A stretch of DNA of 9,594 nucleotides from Betaproteobacteria bacterium (lineage in GTDB: Bacteria > Pseudomonadota > Gammaproteobacteria > Burkholderiales > SG8-41). Location: contig JANXSE010000090.1 in assembly GCA_025356695.1 (NCBI GenBank), forward strand, positions 1 to 9,594, given 5' to 3'. Positions 1-5,950 of this stretch are shown here, in pieces; position 1 is the stretch's first letter, and every line of letters begins with the position of its first letter. The position numbers and the translations under genes were made by a program. Below the pieces are notes generated by a model, which had not been told where the DNA came from, did not search any database, and was given only the letters and a program-made list of their open reading frames with translations.

Positions 1-1337
1 TAGGGCGGGAAGTTCGCCGCGTACCACGTCGGCGACGCCATCACGCATTCGATGCGCGCAATGCCGTAACGCTGCAGCGCTGCCTCGGCGAGCTGCTGGC
101 CGTTGCCGCGCGCGTCATACTTGGCGTGGTGAAACAGCGGCAGGTTGTCGAGGAGTGCAAAGTTGATCAGCTCCTGCACGTCGAACGGAATGCGCCGCAG
201 CTCGATCGTAAGCGTGGCTTCCCACTTGCGCGGCGAGATCTCCTGCAACACCGATTCGATCGACAAGTCGCCGCTGCGGCCGAAGTCGCGGCCGACAACG
301 GAACGTGCGCGCGACATGTTGTTGATTGCCGGCAGCAGCACGTCGTCGATCCAGCGCTGCGCTTCTTCCAGGCGTTTGTCGTAGAGCATCCATTCCGGCG
401 GCTTCGCATAGCGCAACACCTGCAGGCCGGGCTTCTGTGCGCGTTCGACCAGCGTGCGCGGAAAATATGTGCCCCCGCCCATGCTCGGAACGCAATCGAG
501 TTCTTCCGCTGCGCCTTCGCCGTACTGGGCGCGGATCGCAGCCGCCCACTCGGGCCGCGTTTTTTGTTCCAAGCGGTCGCCCAGGATCAGCTTCACACGC
601 TCGAATAAGCCAGCGTCGAGCGCATCAGCAAACGTCGTGCGGTGGATTGAGTACGGCAGCTTGCCGGCGCGGATTTCCTTGATGAACTGATTGAACGAAT
701 TGTCCTCGCCGTTGTGCGACGAGAGTACGCTGACCGTGCCGCCCCAGATCAGCATCGCCATCGCGGCCTTGATCAGGCCCGGCAGATCGTCATGAAACGC
801 CGCCTCGTCGATGGTGACATTGCCCTGCTTGCCGCGCAGCGAGCGCGGCCGGCTCGACAGCGCAAGGATCTTGAAGCCCGACGCGAAGTCGATGCGGAAT
901 GCCTTGATCTGGCGGATCTCGCCGGAATCACTGGTGTCGTGAAACATCGACTCCTGCATGGCGCCCGCGGCTTTGTCGAACGCGCGTGCCCACATCGCGC
1001 AGTCGTCGACGTATTCGCGCGCCATGTCCTCGCTGTAACCGATATACATTCCGTCGGTACCGCCGTCGTCAGCCGACGTCGACGCGCCGAGCACCTTTTC
1101 GGCGGCGTCGCACCATGAAGCGCCGATCCGGCGCGACTTCTCCCACCATTTGACCCGCGACTTATCCGCAACCCATTCCTGCTGATAGGACAGCAACGTC
1201 GCCGGGCTGGCTTTGGCGGCAATCACTTCGCGCACGACAACGGCGGCTGCCTTGGGCGCCGCGATCGCGGCTGGTTTGGCGAGCGCCGGCCGGCCGGTTT
1301 TGGCGGCTTTTTTGGTGGCGGCGGTCGATTTCGGCAT
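1..1337 (-). CDS. Large terminase subunit, Mu gp28-like (C-terminus cut by window edge)
   Basis: ATPase/nuclease that powers packaging of phage DNA into the prohead. I translated the minus strand from the ATG at 1337; it stays open for 445 codons to the window edge, so it has no stop here. The N-terminal ~45 residues are rich in Ala, Lys and Pro and look like a flexible extension. The Walker A-like loop is EKSRRIGASW (about residues 66-75) and the Walker B is NVTIDE (173-178, with D177 and E178); a coupling-type SSHNG follows near 206-210. The RNase H-like nuclease domain shows GRDFGRSGD (D351) and YDARGNG (D408), both expected metal-binding acidic residues. Mu gp28 relatives are usually about 550 residues, so roughly 100 should be missing. 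The start is forced: an in-frame stop lies at 1383-1385 with no ATG between. The ribosome binding site is weak (GAGA, 9 nt upstream). It follows a 160-bp gap, unlike most junctions here. Confidence 0.93.
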   Translation of the reverse strand, partial: MPKSTAATKKAAKTGRPALAKPAAIAAPKAAAVVVREVIAAKASPATLLSYQQEWVADKSRVKWWEKSRRIGASWCDAAEKVLGASTSADDGGTDGMYIGYSEDMAREYVDDCAMWARAFDKAAGAMQESMFHDTSDSGEIRQIKAFRIDFASGFKILALSSRPRSLRGKQGNVTIDEAAFHDDLPGLIKAAMAMLIWGGTVSVLSSHNGEDNSFNQFIKEIRAGKLPYSIHRTTFADALDAGLFERVKLILGDRLEQKTRPEWAAAIRAQYGEGAAEELDCVPSMGGGTYFPRTLVERAQKPGLQVLRYAKPPEWMLYDKRLEEAQRWIDDVLLPAINNMSRARSVVGRDFGRSGDLSIESVLQEISPRKWEATLTIELRRIPFDVQELINFALLDNLPLFHHAKYDARGNGQQLAEAALQRYGIARIECVMASPTWYAANFPP

Positions 1338-1497
1338 TTTGGGGGTCTCGAAGCGGGTCGGGAGTGCTGTTAAGACGGTTTTTAACAGGGGCTTAAAAGG
1401 GGTCAGCGCGCGTCCGCGGGCGTTGGCACCCCGGAATTCGCCATAGCGCGTTTAAATGCGTCCGGCCGGTGCCGCGGAAATCCGGTTTTTTGACGAT
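1338..1497 (-). promoter_or_regulatory. 160-bp non-coding gap before the terminase, with phased TTAA repeats
   Basis: This is the longest gene-free stretch in the window. No gene of credible length fits. On the transcribed strand, 1402-1367 carries three similar blocks: CCCCTTTTAAG, CCCCTGTTAAA and CCGTCTTAACAG, placing TTAA at 1393-1396, 1382-1385 and 1370-1373, i.e. 11-12 bp apart and so near one helical turn. The last two also form a perfect 7-bp inverted repeat (CTGTTAA at 1367-1373 and TTAACAG at 1382-1388, 8-nt spacer). A further near-palindrome, CGCATTTAAACGCG, lies at 1447-1460. I see no convincing -35/-10 pair and no hairpin with a T-tract. A protein-binding site or an activator-dependent promoter for the packaging/head genes is an inference. 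Confidence 0.35.
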
Positions 1498-2106
1498 TCA
1501 GCACGGCACCAACACCCCGTCGTTGAGCCAGCCGTGGTAGCCGGGCCGGTTCGGCAGGTCGGGCACCAGGATCGACGGCCGGGCAGTCACGCGCGGCGCC
1601 GCGCCGCTGCGCGCCCAGCCGGCCTGATTCTGGATCTTGCCGTTGCTCCAGCTCGGCCCGTCGACCGGCCAGTCGAAACCGCCGGGCAGGCGCACCGTCA
1701 GCGAAATGCCATCCGCATCGCGATAGCTGTCGCTCATCCACCAGGCGTCCCACATCGCGCCGGCCGGCGCCTGGTCGAGCGTGAAGCGCTGGCCGTCGCC
1801 GCGGCGATACAGCGGCCGCTGCATGACTTGCCACTCGTCGGCCTCGGCAAAGCGATAACCGCAAGCGCAGGTTTCCGGCCAGCGGCGATCGGTGCGCGGG
1901 TGGTCGATCGCCGCCAGATAACAATGCTTCGGGTTGTAATCGCAGACGCCGTCGTACCGGACCAGATGGTCGTCGATGCGCTCGGCCGCGTTGTGATAGC
2001 CGTAGCCGGACGCGGCACACTTGTCCTGGTCGCTGAAAACATAACGCCGCAGCCACACCTGCGCCCACTCCGTTTCTTCGAGCCAGAAACATTCGACGGC
2101 GCTCAT
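1498..2106 (-). CDS. Conserved phage protein of unknown function, 202 aa, Cys-containing
   Basis: Function unknown. The sequence resembles a family of roughly 200-residue uncharacterised phage proteins that I recall from their shared motifs: an N-terminal VWLRRY (about 17-22), a central RWPETCACGYRF (75-86) with a C-x-C pair, then PLYRRGDG (98-105), QAPAGAMWDAWW (112-123), a PGGFDWPVDGPSW stretch (141-153) and a C-terminal PGYHGWLNDG (188-197). Cysteines at about 6, 30, 55, 62, 80, 82 and 202 may bind metal, but the pairing is not clear. I place the start at the ATG at 2106 rather than the ATG 12 nt upstream because it gives a 4-nt ATGA overlap with the preceding gene, the usual junction in this operon. 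It sits with the DUF6527-like gene between the small and large terminase genes, where canonical Mu has nothing. Confidence 0.8.
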   Translation of the reverse strand: MSAVECFWLEETEWAQVWLRRYVFSDQDKCAASGYGYHNAAERIDDHLVRYDGVCDYNPKHCYLAAIDHPRTDRRWPETCACGYRFAEADEWQVMQRPLYRRGDGQRFTLDQAPAGAMWDAWWMSDSYRDADGISLTVRLPGGFDWPVDGPSWSNGKIQNQAGWARSGAAPRVTARPSILVPDLPNRPGYHGWLNDGVLVPC

Positions 2107-2393
2107 GCCTTCACCCACTTGCCATCACGAATGAAGCCGTGGTCGCCGCAGCTGCGGCATAGCAGACTCGGCGACAACGTCAGCGGATCCCAGCTCACGA
2201 GTTCCCACGACGGAATTGGCACGTGCGTAAATGAGCGATCCCACGCGCCGCCCTTGATCGTGACGAATCCCTGGCACGGCGTTCCATCGGGTTTGCGGTG
2301 GAAGTCATCAATGCCGGCGCGCTCGTCTCCTTGATAGGAGACGAACGCAATCTCATGGCCGCCGCCGATATCGATGCGCGTCGCGTCGCTCAT
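2103..2393 (-). CDS. DUF6527-like small phage protein, 96 aa
   Basis: Function unknown. The C-terminal third matches what I know of DUF6527: a PSWELVSWDPLTLSPSLLC segment (61-79) followed by CRSCGDHGFIRDGKW (79-93). That gives a C-x2-C pair (79, 82) and a nearby His that could bind zinc, with a strand-rich end typical of the family. The N-terminal part (IDIGGGHEIAFVSYQG) is predicted to be beta structure. C40 stands alone. It starts with a 4-nt ATGA overlap on the DUF3486 gene and ends with another ATGA overlap into the 202-aa gene, so the three are probably translated in a coupled manner. The domain name is from pattern memory rather than a search. Confidence 0.72.
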   Translation of the reverse strand: MSDATRIDIGGGHEIAFVSYQGDERAGIDDFHRKPDGTPCQGFVTIKGGAWDRSFTHVPIPSWELVSWDPLTLSPSLLCRSCGDHGFIRDGKWVKA

Positions 2394-2932
2394 GCCGCGA
2401 TGCCCAGAATCTGCTTGCGGATCTCATCGGCCGCCGTTTTCGACAGGCCGCCTTTCTTGCCGATCTTGTCTACCTTGGCGAGCGCGGCGTCAACCTTCGC
2501 GCGGATCGCGATCGAGTGCTGCTTCTGCGTGATCGACGCGCGCGTTAGAGTAGCGACGTTTTTTGCCAACGTAGAGAGCAACTTGGCGCGAGCCATCGGA
2601 TCGTCGTTTTTTTCGAGTTCCTGCAAAGTCACGAGCACCCCAAAGATGTCCGTCTGAATCATGCTGATGACCGCGCCCGAGCGCTTATCTTCGTCATCCG
2701 GCGCGGCCGCGGCGATCGCGGCGGCCGCTTCGGTGCTGGCCTTGATCGCCGACAGCTTGCGCTCAAGGTTCTGGCCGTAGTTATGCACGGCCGATTTGCC
2801 GATCGAGAAGCCGCGCTTCTTCAGCTCGACCGCGAGCTGCTCGTACCGGCCGAAGCTGTTTTCAACGAGCGCGCGATCGAGCCACTGCTTGACTGCGGCG
2901 GGCAGCGCGGCGATTTTTCCGCGGGCGGGCAT
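2390..2932 (-). CDS. DUF3486 family protein, Mu gp27-like putative small terminase subunit
   Basis: Likely the DNA-recognition (small) terminase subunit that works with the large terminase downstream in packaging. The N-terminal ~55 residues carry the DUF3486 signature: a short basic start (RGKIAALP), WLDRALVENSFGRYEQLAVE (17-36), then GFSIGKSAVHNYGQ (41-54), a helix-turn-helix-like segment. An Ala-rich linker (64-77) leads to a long helical region with LVTLQELEKNDDPMARAKLL (100-119), and a Lys/Ala-rich C-terminus. The length of 180 residues is normal for the family. The start at 2932 lies 3 nt after the previous stop, with a weak ribosome binding site, so it is probably coupled. In Mu this gene directly precedes gp28; here two extra genes and a 160-bp gap separate them. 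Confidence 0.9.
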   Translation of the reverse strand: MPARGKIAALPAAVKQWLDRALVENSFGRYEQLAVELKKRGFSIGKSAVHNYGQNLERKLSAIKASTEAAAAIAAAAPDDEDKRSGAVISMIQTDIFGVLVTLQELEKNDDPMARAKLLSTLAKNVATLTRASITQKQHSIAIRAKVDAALAKVDKIGKKGGLSKTAADEIRKQILGIAA

Positions 2933-2935
2933 TGC

Positions 2936-3241
2936 TCAACCCCAATATTTTTTAGTGCGCGCGATACCGGGATCGCACTCAACGGTGTACTCGGCGACGT
3001 CAATGCCGTGGCGCGTCAGGTGCGCGATCCACGGCGCGCCCTCCAGACGTTTCACTTCGACGAGGTCGCGCTCAGCGAGATACTCCAGTTCGCGGCGCAG
3101 CTCGCGTGCGGTGCATTCGATCGGTATCGACTGAATTGCCGACAGCACCAGCGTTTCTGCAGTCGGCTCGGGCCGGCCTGCGTTCAACGCAACTATGATG
3201 CTCCAGCGGATCGCTTCGCGCCGTGCTTTTTCCATGTCCAT
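2936..3241 (-). CDS. Mu gp26-like small phage protein with winged-helix character
   Basis: Small protein (101 aa) matching by motif and position the Mu gp26-type family, often labelled VpaChn25_0724 family. Its biochemical role is not established to my knowledge. Visible features are an N-terminal helix (ARREAIRWSIIVALNAGRP, 6-24), a likely winged-helix core (TLVLSAIQSIP, CTARELRRELEYLAERDLVE), a beta wing (WIAHLTRHGIDVAEYTVEC), and the typical end PGIARTKKYW (91-100). That end resembles the conserved PGIARPxKYW of relatives. A good ribosome binding site, AAGGA seven bases before the ATG, lies inside the end of the upstream gene, and only 2 nt separate the genes. It is followed 3 nt later by the DUF3486 gene, giving the Mu gp25-gp26-gp27 order. 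Confidence 0.85.
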   Translation of the reverse strand: MDMEKARREAIRWSIIVALNAGRPEPTAETLVLSAIQSIPIECTARELRRELEYLAERDLVEVKRLEGAPWIAHLTRHGIDVAEYTVECDPGIARTKKYWG

Positions 3242-3243
3242 GT

Positions 3244-3615
3244 TCAGGTCCTTTTCACTCGTTCGTTTTGCAGGTCCAGTTTCGCGGCTACCGAATCAAG
3301 TTTGGCGTTGATCACCGTCTCGAAGCGGATGTGGTCTTCGCGCCGCACGTATTCTTTCGGCAGTTCGATGCGCAGATCGTTTAAGTCGCGCTCAACGCGA
3401 CGCCATTCTTTTTTTTCTTCTTCGCGGTCGCGCAGCAACATGTCGAAGTTTTCCTGCCACTGCGCCGACGACGCCTGCCGCGCCGTTTCCATCCCCGCGA
3501 ATTTTTCCTCAAGCCGCCGGTCGAACTGCCGCGCGCTGACGCTCAGCAGGATCCACGCGCCGCCGACTATCACGGCCACGAAACCCGCAATGGCAAGAAA
3601 TAATTCGAGCGTCAT
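3244..3615 (-). CDS. DUF2730-like membrane/coiled-coil protein (Mu gp25-like)
   Basis: A 123-aa protein with one N-terminal membrane helix (about residues 3-25, FLAIAGFVAVIVGGAWILL), then a highly charged helical region (about 30-85) likely to form a coiled coil, and a conserved end, LPKEYVRREDHIRFE (85-99), followed by INAKLDSVAAKLD. This layout and the EYVRRED-type motif fit DUF2730/Mu gp25 relatives. Function is unknown; an inner-membrane position with the C-terminal part in the cytoplasm is an inference. A longer reading starting at 3648 exists, but the ATG at 3615 gives a 4-nt ATGA overlap with the previous stop and has a GGGGGAAG-type ribosome binding site, so I chose it. The context (gp25-26-27 order) supports the call more than the sequence alone. 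Confidence 0.85.
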   Translation of the reverse strand: MTLELFLAIAGFVAVIVGGAWILLSVSARQFDRRLEEKFAGMETARQASSAQWQENFDMLLRDREEEKKEWRRVERDLNDLRIELPKEYVRREDHIRFETVINAKLDSVAAKLDLQNERVKRT

Positions 3616-3833
3616 CTCAACTTCCCCCGTTCTTTTAATTTTTGGCAATCGATGCAGAGCTGCACGCCTGGAATCGCTTCACGCCGCGCCTCCGGTATTT
3701 CTTCCCCGCAATATGAGTTCTGGCAGAACAACGCCGACACCAGCGACAAGTGCGCGCCGGCGCGGCGCTGTTGACGCAGCGCATCGTCGCGCTGCGCTTC
3801 TTCGATTTGCTGTGCGCGATCGCAAATATCCAT
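3612..3833 (-). CDS. TraR/DksA-type zinc finger protein, 73 aa
   Basis: Short phage member of the TraR/DksA family. Such proteins bind the RNA polymerase secondary channel and alter transcription of host or phage promoters. The N-terminal half is a charged helix (DRAQQIEEAQRDDALRQQ) with the acidic/Ala tip pattern of TraR. The C-terminal half has the zinc finger: C37 and C42, the hallmark GEEIPEARREAIPG (43-56), then C60 and C63. The C42 to C60 spacing (x17) and C-x2-C at the end are normal, but the first pair is C-x4-C instead of the usual C-x2-C. The ATG at 3833 gives a 1-nt TGATG overlap with the upstream stop; a GTG three bases earlier would give a GTGA overlap and cannot be excluded. It ends in an ATGA overlap with the DUF2730-like gene. 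Confidence 0.9.
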   Translation of the reverse strand: MDICDRAQQIEEAQRDDALRQQRRAGAHLSLVSALFCQNSYCGEEIPEARREAIPGVQLCIDCQKLKERGKLR

Positions 3834-4138
3834 CACACCACCCGCGTTGCGTCGATGAAAAAGCTGCCATCCTGGGCGGCTTGCCCGGTACCGGTTGCTT
3901 CAAAGCGATACGGCCATTCGCCGGCGGCGTCACCGGAAACGTCAACGTGATAATTGCCGACCGAGTCTTTCACCAGCTGACTGTCGGTGCCGTAAACATA
4001 AGTCACGATGACGCCGGTGTCCGGCCGCTTGAACTTGAAGCGCACAACGCTCGGGTCCGCCGCCGCGCCGGCCGCGTTGGTGAACGCGCCTGAGCACCGC
4101 ACCAGGTCGCCGATCGGATAATGATTCTGCGTGCTCAT
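3833..4138 (-). CDS. Conserved phage protein, Ig-like/beta-sandwich type, 101 aa
   Basis: Function unknown, but the pattern is familiar from uncharacterised phage proteins. It opens with YPIGDLVRCSGAF (7-19), has TNAAGAAADPSVVRFKFKRP (20-39), a YVYGTDSQLVKDSVGNYHVD centre (47-66) and ends in an AAGEWPYRFEATGTGQAAQD segment (71-90) followed by GSFFID. Alternating polar and hydrophobic residues and regularly placed Gly and Pro suggest a small beta sandwich like those that decorate virion proteins; this is an inference. It overlaps the upstream repeat-protein gene by ATGA and the downstream TraR-like gene by TGATG. I read it as the last gene of the accessory cassette before the Mu-like packaging block. 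Confidence 0.8.
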   Translation of the reverse strand: MSTQNHYPIGDLVRCSGAFTNAAGAAADPSVVRFKFKRPDTGVIVTYVYGTDSQLVKDSVGNYHVDVSGDAAGEWPYRFEATGTGQAAQDGSFFIDATRVV

Positions 4139-5289
4139 TGCAACACCCTGTCACTGGCCGCGATTGCGTTGACGCTCGATGCCGTCAGCGCGATCGCATT
4201 CGCACCCGCGTCGTGCAATGCGGCCGCGTTGACGCTCAAAGTTAATGAAGCAATCGCGTTGACGCCCGCATCGCGCAACGTGGCCCTGTTCAACAGCTGC
4301 TCGGTCACGCGCACCGCGCCGCGCGTTGCCGCAATCGCCGCCGAGGTCAACACGCCCGAGCCGCTCGCCGCCGCTTGCGCGTTGCCCGCCAGTTGAATCG
4401 CGGTCGACAATGCACCGGTGGCGGCCACGATCGCCGCCGCGGCCGCGGCGAGTGCAATGCCGGTGCTAAGTGAACCGCTGCCGGATGCCAGTGCTGAAAC
4501 GGTGCCCGCGAGTTTCACCGCAGTGGTCAGATCGCCGCTCGCGCTGGCGACGGCCTGCGCGTTGCCCGCCAATGCCGCGCCGGAATTCAGCGCGCCGATT
4601 GCGTTCGCCGTCGCTGCCGCCGCACCGGCGAGTTTGATTTGCGCCGTCAGGCTGCCGGCCGCCGTTGCGATCGCATTCGCGGCGCCGCCCAGGACAATGC
4701 CGGTCGACAACGCGCCGCCGGCCTGCGCTTGCGCGCCGGCGTTGCCGGCAAGATTGATTTGCGTCGTGAGACTGCCGGCCGCCGTCGCGATCGCGGCCGC
4801 ATTGCCGGCCAGTGAAATGCCGGTACTGAGTGCGCCGCTCGCCGTCGCTGTCGCGATCGCGTTCGCGGCGAGCTGAATCGCCGTCGACAAGTTGCCCGAT
4901 GCCGTTGCGACTGCAGCCGCGTTGCCGGCAAAGCCGCCGGTGCCGGTCGTCAAGTCGCCGCTCGCCGCCGCCGTTGCGATCGCATTCGCAGCCAGCTGAA
5001 TCGCGGTGGTGAGATTGCCGGAAGCCGTCGCAATCGATTGCGCGCCGCCAGCGAGCTGAATTGCGGTTGTCAGTTGCGCCGATGCGGTAGCGATCGCCGC
5101 CGCGCGGCCGGCGAGTGCGGCGCCGGCCGATTGGCCCGGCACACCAAGCGCAATATCGAAAGGCGACGCAGCGCCTGCCGATAAATAGATATCGGCGACA
5201 GCGGCCGCTATTGTCGGCAGCGTATTAAGCATGACGTCGTTCGGCGATCCAGCGCCGGCGTAGAGGGTGACGTCGTATTGCGAGACCAT
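4135..5289 (-). CDS. Ala-rich 20-residue repeat protein, putative virion/tail-associated
   Basis: A 384-aa low-complexity protein with an ordered layout. The N-terminus has two related motifs, DVTLYAGAGSPNDVMLNTLP (6-25) and DIYLSAGAASPFDIALGVPG (33-52). The core (61-321) is thirteen repeats, twelve of 20 residues and one of 21, with consensus GNAxAIATASGxLxTxIxLA. The C-terminus has two further 20-residue units starting LRDAGVNAIA (338) and LHDAGANAIA (358). The regular alternation of small and hydrophobic residues suggests a solenoid or fibrous trimer, perhaps a fibre or surface protein, but no family gives a proven function. There is no signal peptide, membrane helix or obvious ribosome binding site; the start lies 6 nt after the DUF4177-like stop, so coupling is likely. 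It ends with an ATGA overlap. Confidence 0.85.
   Translation of the reverse strand: MVSQYDVTLYAGAGSPNDVMLNTLPTIAAAVADIYLSAGAASPFDIALGVPGQSAGAALAGRAAAIATASAQLTTAIQLAGGAQSIATASGNLTTAIQLAANAIATAAASGDLTTGTGGFAGNAAAVATASGNLSTAIQLAANAIATATASGALSTGISLAGNAAAIATAAGSLTTQINLAGNAGAQAQAGGALSTGIVLGGAANAIATAAGSLTAQIKLAGAAAATANAIGALNSGAALAGNAQAVASASGDLTTAVKLAGTVSALASGSGSLSTGIALAAAAAAIVAATGALSTAIQLAGNAQAAASGSGVLTSAAIAATRGAVRVTEQLLNRATLRDAGVNAIASLTLSVNAAALHDAGANAIALTASSVNAIAASDRVLQ
4327..5109 (-). repeat. Thirteen tandem ~60-bp coding repeats
   Basis: These bases encode the thirteen 20-21-residue units of the Ala-rich protein. At DNA level the copies are diverged but recurrent words remain, such as GCGATCGC and GCCGGCAA on the plus strand. 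Unit 3 carries one extra residue; the later units hold a constant 20-residue register. The pattern of conserved LxTxIxLA with variable third positions suggests selection on protein shape, with old duplications rather than recent ones. Copy number may vary between related phages. Confidence 0.85.
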
Positions 5290-5295
5290 AATCTG

Positions 5296-5442
5296 TTAAG
5301 TCGGCTTTTTGAGAATCACAACAAAATGCGGGTCGCCGCCGAAGGCGGTGATGCCAACGAACTCCCAGCCATCGGCTGCGAGCGCGTTGAGGGTCGTTTC
5401 AAGTTGATCCGTTTCGACGTTGACGACTTTGTACTGGAACAT
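5296..5442 (-). CDS. DUF4177-like small protein, 48 aa
   Basis: A short gene that is easy to miss. I translated the minus strand from the ATG at 5442 to the TAA at 5296-5298, giving MFQYKVVNVETDQLETTLNA and then LAADGWEFVGITAFGG, DPHFVVILKKPT. The YKVV opening, the amphipathic helix with ETTLNALAADGWEFV, and the final strand VVILKK are the DUF4177 pattern, a small beta-alpha-beta fold of unknown function; family members are often about 50-60 residues. A strong ribosome binding site, AGGAGG, sits 4 nt before the ATG and overlaps the TAG stop of the upstream gene, which supports real translation. It lies between the 164-aa and Ala-rich repeat genes with gaps of 8 and 6 nt, inside the accessory cassette. 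Confidence 0.85.
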   Translation of the reverse strand: MFQYKVVNVETDQLETTLNALAADGWEFVGITAFGGDPHFVVILKKPT

Positions 5443-5450
5443 CGCGCCTC

Positions 5451-5945
5451 CTATGACGGCACCAGCGTGTTGACGGTCGTGCCGGCGACGTCGGGGCCGC
5501 CCGGTTTGTAGGCGACGAGGTAATGCGCCTTCGCCACGAACGGCGTGGGCAATTCGTAATAACCGCCGGTGTCTGAAGTAACTTGACCGACGAATGCTTC
5601 AGTTGATGTCACGAAGCCCTGGACGACGCAATTGCCGAGCGGATTGCCGCCGCTGTCGCGCGTCGTGCCGCGAATCTTCAACTGCTGCTGGCCGCCGCCT
5701 TCGTCCGGCCCGACGCCCCAGCGGTTCTGTTGCGACGGATCCATGCCGAACAGCGCGAGCGGTGCCGCGGATATGTCGCCGCACATGAAATTACTCCGCG
5801 GCCAGAGCATCCCGTCTTCCCACGGCCGCAGCTGCGCGTTGCGGTCCCAGACGTTCCACTTGTCGGGGTCCAGGCAAAAGCGGTCGTCCTTGGCGTGCAG
5901 AACGCCGGAACGAACGGATTCCTGCGTGAGCAGAAATGTGCTCAC
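5451..5945 (-). CDS. Phage protein with C-terminal carboxypeptidase-regulatory-like domain, GTG start
   Basis: A 164-aa protein. The N-terminal half (1-85) is rich in Trp, Asp and Pro (DPDKWNVWDRNAQLRPWEDG, 27-46) and resembles no family I can name. From about residue 88 it reads as a carboxypeptidase-regulatory/transthyretin-like beta sandwich: LKIRGTTRDSGGNPLGNCVV (89-108), VGQVTSDTGGYYELPTPF (118-135), then HYLVAYKPGGPDVAGTTV (141-158). Such domains occur on virion appendages. The start is GTG at 5945, overlapping the upstream stop as GTGA; no ATG or other in-frame start is nearby. The GTG lies inside the left arm of a perfect 12-bp inverted repeat (5921-5950), which may hide the start unless ribosomes arrive from the 75-aa gene. 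No ribosome binding site is visible. Confidence 0.82.
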   Translation of the reverse strand: MSTFLLTQESVRSGVLHAKDDRFCLDPDKWNVWDRNAQLRPWEDGMLWPRSNFMCGDISAAPLALFGMDPSQQNRWGVGPDEGGGQQQLKIRGTTRDSGGNPLGNCVVQGFVTSTEAFVGQVTSDTGGYYELPTPFVAKAHYLVAYKPGGPDVAGTTVNTLVPS

Positions 5946-5950
5946 GCAGG
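5921..5950 (-). promoter_or_regulatory. Perfect 12-bp inverted repeat over a start codon (translational hairpin)
   Basis: On the plus strand CCTGCGTGAGCA (5921-5932) is mirrored exactly by TGCTCACGCAGG (5939-5950), with a 6-nt loop GAAATG. In the minus-strand mRNA this makes a 12-bp stem whose 5' arm contains both the TGA stop of the 75-aa gene and the GTG start of the 164-aa gene. It has no T-tract, so it does not look like an intrinsic terminator. A role in coupling translation of the two genes, or as an operator, is inference. Confidence 0.7.

Noticed and set aside
1403..1444. Thirteen-codon ATG frame in the 160-bp gap
   Set aside because: No ribosome binding site and no recognisable peptide; too short to support as a gene.
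1460..1495. Possible plus-strand intrinsic terminator (CCGG pairs followed by TTTTTT at 1485-1490)
   Set aside because: The stem is only about 4 bp with a long loop, and no plus-strand gene precedes it.
1456..2334. Plus-strand open frame of 292 codons
   Set aside because: Antisense to the DUF6527-like and 202-aa genes; low-complexity Ala/Arg-rich protein with no family pattern.
2783..4093. Plus-strand open frame of 436 codons
   Set aside because: It lies opposite five well-supported, motif-bearing minus-strand genes, has no recognisable domain and has a biased composition typical of antisense frames in GC-rich DNA.
4327..5109. CRISPR-like or non-coding tandem repeat array
   Set aside because: The ~60-bp units are contiguous, diverged at DNA level and keep one open frame; there are no unique spacers, so they are coding repeats.
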